Below, piece after piece: positions 1-7,732 of a stretch of DNA of 48,242 bases. Location of the stretch: positions 1 through 48,242 of the forward strand of contig SAAR01000002.1 in the NCBI GenBank assembly GCA_009916335.1, read 5' to 3'. The translations under genes and the position numbers were made by a program. Position 1 is the first letter of the stretch; each line of letters begins with the position of its first letter. This stretch comes from Erysipelotrichia bacterium (GTDB lineage: Bacteria; Bacillota_I; Bacilli_A; Erysipelotrichales; Erysipelotrichaceae). The notes below the pieces were generated by a model, which saw only the letters and a list, made by a program, of their open reading frames with translations, had not been told where the DNA came from and made no database searches.

Positions 1-180
1 AAGTCTTACTTAGAAATCGCGTCTGCGCTACAAATAACAGAAAGCTCTGTAAAGAGTCTTCTTAATAAAGCAAAGACAAAGTTACGTAATAAATTTTCAA
101 ATTATAACAAAGTCAAACAAACAAATGGTACAGATCTTTGCATTAATCGTCCTTCTGTTCTGGATTATTTCCAGGATTAG
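1..180 (+). CDS. C-terminal fragment of a sigma-70-like factor (region 4)
   Basis: Frame 1 is open from the window edge to a TAG at 178-180 and encodes 59 residues; the start lies outside the window. The first 30 or so residues read as a helix-turn-helix of sigma region 4: 'EIASALQITESSVKSLLNKA' is followed by KTKLRNKF, matching the family pattern in which a recognition helix (SSVKSLLNKAK) is followed by a basic helix. Region 4 binds the -35 promoter element and the RNA polymerase beta flap. In a phage this would act as an alternative sigma factor redirecting host polymerase, or as a small DNA-binding regulator. The tail (about residues 36-59) is polar and overlaps the next gene by 56 bases in another frame. 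Only the end of the protein is visible, so full-length family membership (ECF-like or other) cannot be decided. Confidence 0.7.
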   Translation, partial: KSYLEIASALQITESSVKSLLNKAKTKLRNKFSNYNKVKQTNGTDLCINRPSVLDYFQD

Positions 181-499
181 AAAAAGTAGCAAATTGTTCA
201 CCTCAATGGTAACGATATTTGCTATTTTCATTATTGTAGGAGCTGGAGTAAAGAAAGCAGTTGCTGATAGCAAAGCAAAAGCTGACATTACTACCGTTGT
301 TGTTTCTGATGATGACAGTACTAACAATAACACATTCGGTGTATTTGACAGTCTTAAAAATTGGCAAATGACGACACCTGAAGGTCATGTTACTGTTACT
401 CCACAGTCATCAGGTAAAGAAACAACAGTTCTTACAAGTGAGCAATCGGAGGCTTTATCCAATGATAGAGCATCTCCAAATACCCTAGACAGTTCGTAG
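125..499 (+). CDS. Small membrane protein, unknown function
   Basis: Encodes 124 residues. The first 45 residues hold two hydrophobic segments, 'IFALIVLLFWIIS' (about 4-16) and 'MVTIFAIFIIVGAG' (about 28-41), separated by a basic stretch (RIRKSSK). The remainder is polar and rich in Ser, Thr and Asp, so a membrane-anchored protein with a soluble tail is likely. The start at 125 overlaps the upstream sigma-like frame by 56 bases. An ATG at 206 would remove the overlap and leave a single membrane helix, so the start is uncertain. I recognise no family. A role in the host envelope is possible but not shown. Confidence 0.55.
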   Translation: MVQIFALIVLLFWIISRIRKSSKLFTSMVTIFAIFIIVGAGVKKAVADSKAKADITTVVVSDDDSTNNNTFGVFDSLKNWQMTTPEGHVTVTPQSSGKETTVLTSEQSEALSNDRASPNTLDSS

Positions 500-569
500 C
501 TATTAGCATATCGAACTGCTGACGTATTATTTAACAACTAGTTATTAACAATTAAAAATCATTATCAAA

Positions 570-1925
570 ATGAGCAAAAATAATCAAAAGAATGTGGATG
601 AAACAATTCACGAACCAAAGGTAGAAGTAATTGACAGAACAGTGATTGATGAAACTACAAAACGTCCACAGGATATGATCGAGTTGGGCAAGTTTCTAAT
701 GGAATTCTCAAAGGATGTCTATTTGAAAGACCCGACTAACCCGATGTACCCGTTGGCGAAAGCCCAAACAGACAACATTTATGTTTCACTATGCGTGGTG
801 TTTAACCAGAATGCTGCAACAGTGCTGTCAGTTCCGAATACTCGTTATCCGGAATTAATTGAGTTATTCACCAATTTCTCCATCGAAGTGCCACAAGCAG
901 CTATTTCAGCAGGCGCCACTACAACGGAAGTTGACCTTACCAAGGTTAATGTGCCTAAAGAAACAAAAGAGGCAATGGCAGACGAACTTGACATTATAGG
1001 AAAGTTCCGTAACGAACCTAAACCGGAAGAGATTACTGATAACCAAGCGTTGTATAACGCGGTTAGATATTATCTCGCCCAGTCAAATCAGAGACCGGCT
1101 GAAAATATTCAGGATGCTCTGAAGTGTGTAAGATTGAACAAGGCTAGGCTTGAGCCTAACTTGAAGTGGGCAGAAGCAGAAGAAGATGAAATCTTCAGAG
1201 AGCTTTTGGACCTTGGTGAAAAACCTGGTGTAATCTTCATGAATTTAGTATCCTCTATTTTTGTACACGTTATGAAGATAGATGCTCCTTTCATTGGACA
1301 CTGCATCATTAAAAGCAATCTCCCACACATCAAAGATGATATCATTGCTAAAATTGTCAGAATCTGTATCAATCGCCGTATGGAAACTGTTGAAAGCCAG
1401 CAGTTGAAAGACAAGGCTATCATGGCTCTACGTGGTGTAACCAAAGAGCTAATTGATGAGCTTATGGATACTTCCGACAAAGCAAAAGAAATGCGTAACC
1501 GTTTGATGCAAAACTACGGTACGTATCTTGAGCAGGTTGTAAAGGATGAAAACATCCCTATGGGCCTTGCAATGAAGAATCTTTTGGTTAAGATAAACAA
1601 CTGTTATGCCGCTACTCCTCTCGACCTGTATAAGGAAGACGAGTATCCAAAGCAGGAAGAAATTCCATTTGAGGAAAACAAGGATAAAGAAGCACCTGCT
1701 TCTACCGAAGAAGCCCCGAAGGAAAATCCTCCTGTAGAACAACCGGCTGCTGAAGAAGGGAAAACTGAAGATGCTCCTGCAAAAGACGCGAAAGCTAATG
1801 ATAAAGCAGATGCTACTAAAACTTCAGAAGAACCGACTAAACAGCCAGAGGCTGCTCCAGCAAAGGAAGCCACAAAGGGTAACCCGAAGCAGCCTAATAA
1901 AGGTAAACACGGTAAAAACAAATAA
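570..1925 (+). CDS. Conserved-looking hypothetical protein with Lys/Glu/Pro/Ala-rich tail
   Basis: Encodes 451 residues from a clear ATG after an AT-rich leader. Residues 1 to about 360 look like a folded, mostly helical domain with normal composition, for example 'ELLDLGEKPGVIFMNLVSSI'. From about residue 365 the chain turns into a low-complexity tail of Glu, Lys, Pro, Ala and Asp ending in basic residues (KGKHGKNK), typical of a disordered linker or nucleic-acid-binding tail. I see no catalytic motif and no family I can name. It is the first of three closely spaced genes (570-2744) and may be co-transcribed with the two small ones that follow. Confidence 0.75.
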   Translation: MSKNNQKNVDETIHEPKVEVIDRTVIDETTKRPQDMIELGKFLMEFSKDVYLKDPTNPMYPLAKAQTDNIYVSLCVVFNQNAATVLSVPNTRYPELIELFTNFSIEVPQAAISAGATTTEVDLTKVNVPKETKEAMADELDIIGKFRNEPKPEEITDNQALYNAVRYYLAQSNQRPAENIQDALKCVRLNKARLEPNLKWAEAEEDEIFRELLDLGEKPGVIFMNLVSSIFVHVMKIDAPFIGHCIIKSNLPHIKDDIIAKIVRICINRRMETVESQQLKDKAIMALRGVTKELIDELMDTSDKAKEMRNRLMQNYGTYLEQVVKDENIPMGLAMKNLLVKINNCYAATPLDLYKEDEYPKQEEIPFEENKDKEAPASTEEAPKENPPVEQPAAEEGKTEDAPAKDAKANDKADATKTSEEPTKQPEAAPAKEATKGNPKQPNKGKHGKNK

Positions 1926-1939
1926 AAACAGTTGGTATT

Positions 1940-2344
1940 ATGAAACGGAAAATTGATTTGATTTTTATCATTATCGCTAGTATATTCGGTGGTATGATCG
2001 GGTATAATGAAATGAATGTATTTGCTAAACCGGAAAGAAAAACGTCAGCAGTATCGGTGGAAAAGCAAAATATACCCGTTTTATTTAACCCAGTTGGTAA
2101 GTTCCACTTAAATGTGGATATGAACAGACAGCATGTCGCTTTTACAGGTGATAATGTTGATATCGAAGGGAGAAATCCTATTGTAACTGTTTCAATAATA
2201 CCGCCTGTGCAAGTGATTAACCCTGTAAAAAAGGAGGTTGTTGAAGTTCCTGTTAGATATTATATGCCACTATCACAGATGCCCTCAGAAAAGGCATCAT
2301 TTATGGTAAGTGCTGCATCTAAACCTACAGTATTTCATGAATAA
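1940..2344 (+). CDS. Small membrane-anchored or secreted protein, unknown
   Basis: Encodes 134 residues. The N terminus has a basic start (MKRK) followed by a hydrophobic helix 'IDLIFIIIASIFGGMIGY', which reads as a signal anchor or signal peptide; no lipobox cysteine is seen. The rest is polar with several Pro-Val runs. It starts 14 bases after the preceding stop and its end overlaps the next start by eight bases, so the three genes 570-2744 probably form one transcription unit. No family recognised. Confidence 0.6.
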   Translation: MKRKIDLIFIIIASIFGGMIGYNEMNVFAKPERKTSAVSVEKQNIPVLFNPVGKFHLNVDMNRQHVAFTGDNVDIEGRNPIVTVSIIPPVQVINPVKKEVVEVPVRYYMPLSQMPSEKASFMVSAASKPTVFHE

Positions 2345-2744
2345 ATCAAAAAACGAAATTTTCTTACGGCAAATTAAGGCTTTCTCTGAGAAAATCTCAG
2401 CTGTAAGAGCATCCAGACTGGCACTATCAAAAGTAGTGTCAGATCTGAGGGTGTCTTCACCTTATATCATTAAAGATGGTAAAAAGGATACGTATATAAT
2501 AGATACTGTTAAATCGTTAGTAGACACAGAAATTGAATTGGAAAACTATTTGAAAAAGACAATAGCAAGTCTTTTCAGATCTCTTGACGGGTTCCCACCC
2601 GAAGCAACTCCGGTCGACTTTGTATCATCGGCTGAATTCAGAGAACGGAAACTTTACCTAGCTTCAACAATTTCGAACAGTTATTGTTTTGAGTTAGATT
2701 TGGTAACTGGGGAAATAAGTGTCAAAGACACACCTCTGCCGTAG
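2337..2744 (+). CDS. Hypothetical protein, helical N-terminal half
   Basis: Encodes 135 residues when started at the ATG at 2337, which overlaps the previous stop (ATGAATAA arrangement). This start is preferred to the ATG at 2310, which would give a longer 35-base overlap and a nine-residue extension without character. Residues 1-90 are predicted helical, with Lys/Glu/Ser heptad-like spacing. The last 30 residues look like a small beta element (YCFELDLVTGEISVKD). No family recognised. It ends in TAG immediately before the long structured non-coding region. Confidence 0.6.
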   Translation: MNKSKNEIFLRQIKAFSEKISAVRASRLALSKVVSDLRVSSPYIIKDGKKDTYIIDTVKSLVDTEIELENYLKKTIASLFRSLDGFPPEATPVDFVSSAEFRERKLYLASTISNSYCFELDLVTGEISVKDTPLP

Positions 2745-4740
2745 AAAGAGACCGCAACTAGAATGTTACATGCGGGATAATAAGAGCTATAAGTAACAAC
2801 GGACGTGAAGAGTAAACCGTTAACGTTAATCACTCTCCTATGACATTACGATAAAGAAGTAATTATCCTTTATGGTGTTATAGTAATTAAACAGAATCCG
2901 AGGATATAAGTAACTGCTACCACAGTGATCTTAAAAGATAGGATAATGACCAATAACGTAGTAAAAGTCGATTGGGAAAGGCTGGAAGCGAGCAACATAG
3001 CCTACTTTAGAATATGAGAACCGATTGGAGATATCTAGAGTTAAAAGACGCAGTATAGAGAATAAGAAATTCAAAATACTAAAGATTGCACGGAGTGCCG
3101 ATACTTCGCTAGTATCCCGCGAACGCTCACCGTTTGAATCAAAAAGGGGATACAATCAGGAGTCGCCCGCTGCAAATGGCAGCAAGATGTAAACCGCCGA
3201 CTAGCGCGAGACCGGGGTCCAAACTCGGTATATAAACAATAGTCCATCTAGTGTTCTATACGGCCTTCTGAGGGCGTCCTACAGAGTAGGATTAAGTATA
3301 TATGAAAGGATGTTGATATAGCTAAATTATTGAGCGTTACATGAAAATAATAGTATATACTATTAGAAAGAATGAGTGGCTATGACCCATTGACCTTAAT
3401 TGCATATCTGATGGGGATCTGTCCCAAAAGGTATGCCACCCATTGTGTGTAGAAAAAATTATAACTAATGACAGGTTATCCGGAGTAGGAGCCAATCCTA
3501 TGCCTTATCGTAAATAAGGTTTCAACCATGAATACGTAGCAATTGTGTATAAACCCTTAGTCATCTTATCAATGACGTTGGTGAAAACGAACTTCTACAA
3601 TAATTTATCGAAGTGATCGTGTTTGTCTATTTATATCACTATAAGTAATGGAAATAGAATATCCCGGCAAACGTGGGAGAAATAATAACTAAGCAGAAGA
3701 AGTATAAAGCTATGACACAGCAATATATGGAACCACTACTCATATGGTGAACTCTACGAGAGTTAAAGTGAGATTTAGGGGCCGTTTTGCCCAAACGTCT
3801 TAACACCAAAAGTTCTTCGTACTTCTTAAGAATAATAATGAAGTGCAAAATCTAATAAGTAAGCATCGCCTTAGTAATAAGGAAGAGAAGGTTATTAGGA
3901 CCGCAAAGAAGGGCGGGATATAAAAGACTACAATAACCGGAGATGAATGCGATGATAGAGCCCCGGTAAATAGAGGAATGTCCCCAGCTAGGAGAAATCT
4001 GACTGCTGACCTCAAAGTGCCAACCGTTATTGCTACAAACCCCTTCAGAGTTATTCCATGAAAAGAATAATGTTCGTAGGAAAGCGTTTCGCTGAAACTT
4101 ATAGCCCTATAGGCCTGGCGTAAGTAAGAGTAGGTGAAAATAGGTGGAAGTCCTAGATATTCGTGCACTATAAACAAACAAACCCTGATAACAGGTCGTA
4201 TTGGGAACCGATGTTCGTACGTGCTAACCTCATGATAGGTTAGATTTTGCTTAACAGTCTTGGTAACGTTCCTGTAAGAACGACCCTCCATAACTACTTG
4301 GTTGTAACGACTACTTTTATGTTTTAGAAAGGATAATAGCTTTGTGCATAATCAGCCAATTGATAGCCGCCTCCCACCCTCATACAAAGCAAATGATATG
4401 GGAGCAATTGTATGTATTATTCAATCTATAATCAACTCTGAGAAGCCAGAGGATTACATGTAACAAGAAGTATCAAAACAAGACATAAGAGGTCCCATAA
4501 GCCTCAAACCCATTGTTTTACTGTCGCGTTTAAAGTAGGGTTCTACTCCAGATATATGCTGTCCACATATAGTCTCAAGTAGGATGTTCGATATGCAAAA
4601 GCTATCCCTACCCACACAATAGTACTAAATCTACTTTTAGATCAACGCCTTTCCATTGAATTGGACACAACCATTTTGTTGTGACGTAACAAGGCAAGAG
4701 ACAAATTTTTAAACTATTGTATTATTTTTTAGAGAATTAT
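2745..4740 (+). ncRNA. Roughly 2-kb hairpin-rich non-coding region, candidate large structured RNA(s)
   Basis: No reading frame here has protein-like composition; the longest minus-strand frame (3800-4291) is rich in Ser, Leu, Phe and Arg without any motif. The DNA is instead packed with short perfect inverted repeats at RNA-like spacing. Examples are TAGGA/TCCTA (3486-3500) followed two bases later by CCTTAT/ATAAGG (3503-3519), GTGGC/GCCAC (3376-3438) closing an inner hairpin TGGGG/TCCCA, AACTCT/AGAGTT inside CTCA/TGAG (about 3739-3773), GGTTATT/AATAACC (about 3889-3938), CGTTC/GAACG, CTAACCT/AGGTTAG and CACAAC/GTTGTG (4666-4683). Location next to tRNA-like elements in a phage recalls the giant ornate RNA classes GOLLD and ROOL. 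I cannot show homology to them. Strand is inferred from flanking genes. Exact ends and number of RNAs are unknown. Confidence 0.55.
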
Positions 4741-4799
4741 TAACAGTTATAAACTATTCCGTAGATGCGATCAAGCATGGAATCAAAAAAGGAAACATT

Positions 4800-5306
4800 A
4801 TGAAAATTTTAAGTCAAAGAGAGCAAGAAATTGCTAGAAATTTTGGAACTAACCTATGCGGAGTTCTATTGGAAGTTGAAAAAAGAAACATTAACCCATT
4901 ATACAAGGAAGAACTTGCTAAGGGTAATGTAGTTCCTAACAAGCCTTTCTGTCTTTTGACAGTAAAGAAGACACATATCACAGCGGTAGGTGTAGTGGAA
5001 ACAGCAAACGGGTTAAGACTCGAAGTGAATAACAATGAAAAGTTCCGCTTCAAGTTTGAAGAGCCTTTCGCAGGAGCAACTCCTGAGAATATTGCGGAAG
5101 CCATCCGTCGTTTCGAAGACGGTCGTCCTCCACTTTTGTTTGTAGATTATGCGGGAGTTTTGAAGCAACTTAAAGCTTTAAATTCCGAAGTTTCTGATGA
5201 TTTGGATAAATTTGCCAGCAAGATGATGGCTGAATTGCAGGCTCTGCAGTCAGTTATGAAGGCTGACGAAGCTGATTTATCTCAAACCTTTAATGTTAAC
5301 ATCTAA
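4800..5306 (+). CDS. Hypothetical protein, unknown function
   Basis: Encodes 168 residues. The first 110 residues look like a compact alpha/beta domain ('PFCLLTVKKTHITAVGVVET' suggests adjacent strands). The last 40 residues are a helical, acidic segment that could be a coiled coil (SEVSDDLDKFASKMMAELQA). No catalytic motif is seen and I do not recognise the family. It follows the structured non-coding region and is 14 bases upstream of the next gene, so the two are probably co-transcribed. Confidence 0.7.
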   Translation: MKILSQREQEIARNFGTNLCGVLLEVEKRNINPLYKEELAKGNVVPNKPFCLLTVKKTHITAVGVVETANGLRLEVNNNEKFRFKFEEPFAGATPENIAEAIRRFEDGRPPLLFVDYAGVLKQLKALNSEVSDDLDKFASKMMAELQALQSVMKADEADLSQTFNVNI

Positions 5307-5320
5307 TTAACTTAGGTGTT

Positions 5321-5893
5321 ATGAAAAAAAAGGTTATTCTTTCCGAAAAGGCACATGCCTGGTTAGAATTACTTTTAAAAGATGAGACTATTCGTAATGC
5401 CATGATGATGGATCAAGAAGTTGCGAAAAGAATCACAATCTTAGACGATGGGTCTGTAAGATTGGACAAACATAAAAGTAAAATTCTAAATTGGTTATTT
5501 AACGAAGGTCGTACTATCCCGTTTATCGAGGTGTGTGGTATCATCGCAGATATCCTATCAGGACATCCGTCTAACAGAAATGAAATTACCCTCAATGGTC
5601 TGTCTCAGACTTTAGTGGATAATGTCTTAAATCAGAATGAAGACACGTCTGAAAGTATGATAGATACTTTATTCACTGTATATCTTAACGGATATTCAGG
5701 AAAATACAGTAGCTCTTTTGCTAGAAATGTCGTAAGCGATCAGGGAACGATGGGTTCCCCAATAATTCCTATAGTGCCGGATAACGGAAATCACAGCGCT
5801 ATGATAAGATTTTGTACAGACGATCCTAACAGACCGTTTGTCTTTTTTTCCGTAAAAGATTTGTACATGAGGTTTAGAGAATCTCAACGATAA
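5321..5893 (+). CDS. Hypothetical protein, unknown function
   Basis: Encodes 190 residues starting with a lysine-rich tip (MKKKVILSEKAHAWLELLL). The N-terminal 110 residues are mainly helical. The C-terminal part contains Gly-Ser-Pro loops and strand-like stretches ending in 'FVFFSVKDLYMRF'. No motif I can assign. It lies 14 bases after the preceding gene and is followed by an intrinsic terminator, so 4800-5893 looks like a two-gene unit. Confidence 0.68.
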   Translation: MKKKVILSEKAHAWLELLLKDETIRNAMMMDQEVAKRITILDDGSVRLDKHKSKILNWLFNEGRTIPFIEVCGIIADILSGHPSNRNEITLNGLSQTLVDNVLNQNEDTSESMIDTLFTVYLNGYSGKYSSSFARNVVSDQGTMGSPIIPIVPDNGNHSAMIRFCTDDPNRPFVFFSVKDLYMRFRESQR

Positions 5894-5954
5894 TTTCATT
5901 TTTCGTGTTGGCATTTATAAGCGAACGAAGGGTTCGTACAAAATAATAGCACAA

Positions 5955-5989
5955 AAAGATATACGGACGATGGGTCTGTTATCTTTTTT
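5955..5989 (+). terminator. Intrinsic terminator
   Basis: AAAGATA pairs with TATCTTT, and the stem continues as ACGGAC/GTCTGT around a short GATG loop, with a T run directly after. It lies about 60 bases past the stop of the gene ending at 5893. Confidence 0.8.
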
Positions 5990-5996
5990 ATTAAAA

Positions 5997-6085
5997 GGCC
6001 GTAATACGTTACCCGTAACTGAGTAATAATAACTGGAAAGCCCAGAGAATAAGAATGGGCTACTGATTCAATTCAGATACGGCCA
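5997..6085 (+). tRNA. tRNA-like element, divergent cloverleaf (no anticodon assigned)
   Basis: A perfect 7-bp terminal stem, GGCCGTA (5997-6003) with TACGGCC (6078-6084), encloses three hairpins in tRNA-like order: GTTAC/GTAAC, AGCCCA/TGGGCT, and CTGA/TCAG with loop TTCAAT. Length is about 89 bases. The middle arm has an 11-base loop instead of seven and the last arm has a six-base loop, so it would not score as a normal tRNA. It may be a degenerate tRNA, a decoy or another small RNA. It sits between a terminator and the next gene. Confidence 0.35.
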
Positions 6086-6133
6086 CACAACATCTTTGAA
6101 CTTCATTTAGATTATTAATTAAAACAATCAAAT

Positions 6134-6604
6134 ATGAAGGAAAAATCAATTACAGCTATCGAAGCGATAGCACTACGTGACAAACTGTCACGCGATATTA
6201 GTCGTATGTGGGATATAATATCCACAGAGAATGTAGCAGACAAAAACTACAAACGTAACTATGATATGAAATTAATTTTGAAAAAGATTGATGAACTATC
6301 AAAGCAACGAGTTGAAATTAAGCTACAGATACAGTTAATTAACATGGGATATAAGAAACGTTCTGAAACCCCTGCTAATTGGCTATATCCACAGATATAT
6401 GAATTGTCTGAAAAGAATGAACGATATGTAAAGTTAGGTAATGTTAAAACACTTGACCCAGCATTGAAGACAAAACTGAATAAGACAGAAGTCCTTACTC
6501 GCAAGTATGTTACACAACTTCGTGAGAAACTACAATTGGATACAGTTGCAATCCGAAAAAAATTGGATGATTATAACAATGCAGCAACATTATTACTTGA
6601 TTAA
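6134..6604 (+). CDS. Hypothetical helical protein, unknown function
   Basis: Encodes 156 residues, almost entirely helical by composition and rich in Lys, Glu, Leu and Asn, with stretches such as 'MKLILKKIDELSKQRVEIKL' that suggest a coiled coil. There is no membrane segment, cysteine cluster or catalytic motif. No family recognised. tRNA-like elements lie immediately upstream (5997-6085) and downstream (6616-6674). Confidence 0.65.
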   Translation: MKEKSITAIEAIALRDKLSRDISRMWDIISTENVADKNYKRNYDMKLILKKIDELSKQRVEIKLQIQLINMGYKKRSETPANWLYPQIYELSEKNERYVKLGNVKTLDPALKTKLNKTEVLTRKYVTQLREKLQLDTVAIRKKLDDYNNAATLLLD

Positions 6605-6615
6605 TCAAATTACTA

Positions 6616-6674
6616 GGTCTATGGTGTAGTGGCAGCATGTAAAAAAGGTAAGGGTTCGAGTCCCTTTTAGACCA
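6616..6674 (+). tRNA. Short tRNA-like element with a collapsed anticodon arm
   Basis: GGTCTA at the 5' end pairs with TAGACC at the 3' end and is followed by a discriminator-like A. The D-arm region (GGTGTAGTGGCAGCAT) and the T arm (AAGGG, loop TTCGAGT, CCCTT) are standard; the arms resemble tRNA-Gln/Glu types. Only about 12 bases (GTAAAAAAGGTA) lie between D arm and T arm, where about 21 or more are needed for an anticodon arm and variable loop. Total length is 59 bases. It could be a deletion remnant, an armless tRNA-like decoy or a processing signal. No anticodon can be assigned. Confidence 0.5.
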
Positions 6675-6716
6675 CACTGACGTTTATAGTATTAACAATA
6701 AAAATCAAAAAAGAAT

Positions 6717-7571
6717 ATGAGCACAAAGGTATCAAACCAAGCAGATATGGATGCTATTAAAGCAGCCGAAGAAAAGAGAGTAAGAAAAGCAGAATTGCGT
6801 AAGTTAAAAGCAGAAACTCTCAAGTCAAAAACAATTCCATCACCAGAGGCTATAGCGAGAGCTACTCCGGTAGATATGGCAAAGTTTCAAGCAGAACTCG
6901 AAAAGAAGCGGGAAGAAAAACTCCTTTTAGCAAAAGCTAAGAAGGAAGCAAAAGACGCAAAGTTTGAAGGAAAAAACAAACAAGCGGAGCCTGCCAGTTC
7001 GAAGATTAGTAGATTGCGTCAAGCGCATGCTATTGCAAAAGCCTTACAAGGCGAAAAAGTAAAATACAAAGTTCCTGAGAAAAAGCAGAGTAAACATGTA
7101 CGTACCCCAGAAGAAGAAAAAGTACATTTGGAAAACTTATCTGCTGTTCGCATCGCCAGACGCGAAAAGAAACAGGAACAACGGGCTCAAGTAGAAAGGC
7201 AAATTGCCAGACTCAAAGCCAACCAAACGGTGAAGAAAAAATCACCAAAAGCGGAGTGGATCCGTAAACTACAGGAAGATGCGAAAGCAACTCCTAAACC
7301 AAACCCCCGTGACGTTTTTAATTATGTATTGACATCATTTGAAATGGCAATAAGAAAAGATGGTTCCTTTGAAAAACAAGAAACCAAGAAACGCACGGTC
7401 TCTTTAAACCCACAAGCTGTTCGTAAGTATATTAATGCGGAGCACGAGCAGTTATTGGGACTACATACTAAAGATGCTGTCTATTACGGTGTATCCATAA
7501 CACCTGTAGACAATCCACAAAAGAAGTTAACTCTTATTAACACCAAGTGGAAAAAGCAGTTGGCCGCTTAA
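6717..7571 (+). CDS. Highly charged Lys/Ala/Glu-rich protein, unknown function
   Basis: Encodes 284 residues. Residues 1 to about 200 are extremely rich in Lys, Ala, Glu, Gln and Arg (for example 'KKREEKLLLAKAKKEAKDAK'), consistent with a long single helix or disordered basic segment that could bind nucleic acid. The last 80 residues (from about 'RDVFNYVLTSFEMAIRKDGS') look like a small folded domain. No enzymatic motif. It is flanked by tRNA-like elements on both sides. The role is unknown; nucleic-acid binding is an inference from charge only. Confidence 0.68.
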   Translation: MSTKVSNQADMDAIKAAEEKRVRKAELRKLKAETLKSKTIPSPEAIARATPVDMAKFQAELEKKREEKLLLAKAKKEAKDAKFEGKNKQAEPASSKISRLRQAHAIAKALQGEKVKYKVPEKKQSKHVRTPEEEKVHLENLSAVRIARREKKQEQRAQVERQIARLKANQTVKKKSPKAEWIRKLQEDAKATPKPNPRDVFNYVLTSFEMAIRKDGSFEKQETKKRTVSLNPQAVRKYINAEHEQLLGLHTKDAVYYGVSITPVDNPQKKLTLINTKWKKQLAA

Positions 7572-7589
7572 AGGCTTTATCGACATAAA

Positions 7590-7724
7590 ACGTACATAGT
7601 TTAAGGGTAAAACACTCACGGAAAATGGCCGTGCAATACCGAAAGTATTGTGAGGAAAAAGTGACCGCTGATGGCAAAGTGGATAAGATATAAGAGAAGG
7701 GAGTTCGAGTCTCCCAATGTACGG
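7590..7724 (+). tRNA. tRNA-like element with expanded central region
   Basis: The 5' end (CGTACA) pairs with the 3' end (TGTACG). The D arm is good (GTTT, loop AAGGGTA, AAAC at 7599-7613) and the T arm is strong (GGGAG, loop TTCGAGT, CTCCC at 7699-7715). Two extra bases lie between T stem and acceptor. Between D and T arms are about 85 bases instead of about 26. These fold as a stem CTCA/TGAG (7615-7654) enclosing two hairpins, CGG/CCG with a seven-base loop and CAATAC/GTATTG with loop CGAAA, followed by a purine-rich stretch. No anticodon is apparent. It could be an intron-containing tRNA, a decoy or a derived RNA. Confidence 0.5.
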
Positions 7725-7732
7725 TGTCTGTT

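Noticed and set aside
3197..3246. GACTA/TAGTC pair resembling group I R and S elements
   Set aside because: P and Q elements are not found upstream and no flanking gene or tRNA is restored by removal.
3800..4291. 163-residue minus-strand open frame
   Set aside because: Composition is not protein-like, no motif, and it lies across clear RNA-type hairpins; it is open by chance.
4679..4696. GTGACGTAACAAGG resembles the 3' end of 16S rRNA
   Set aside because: No other conserved 16S or 23S signatures (decoding site, 530 loop, peptidyl transferase) were found nearby; short chance match.
2745..4740. Group II intron or reverse-transcriptase element
   Set aside because: No domain V-like hairpin, no reverse transcriptase frame, and no split gene at the borders.
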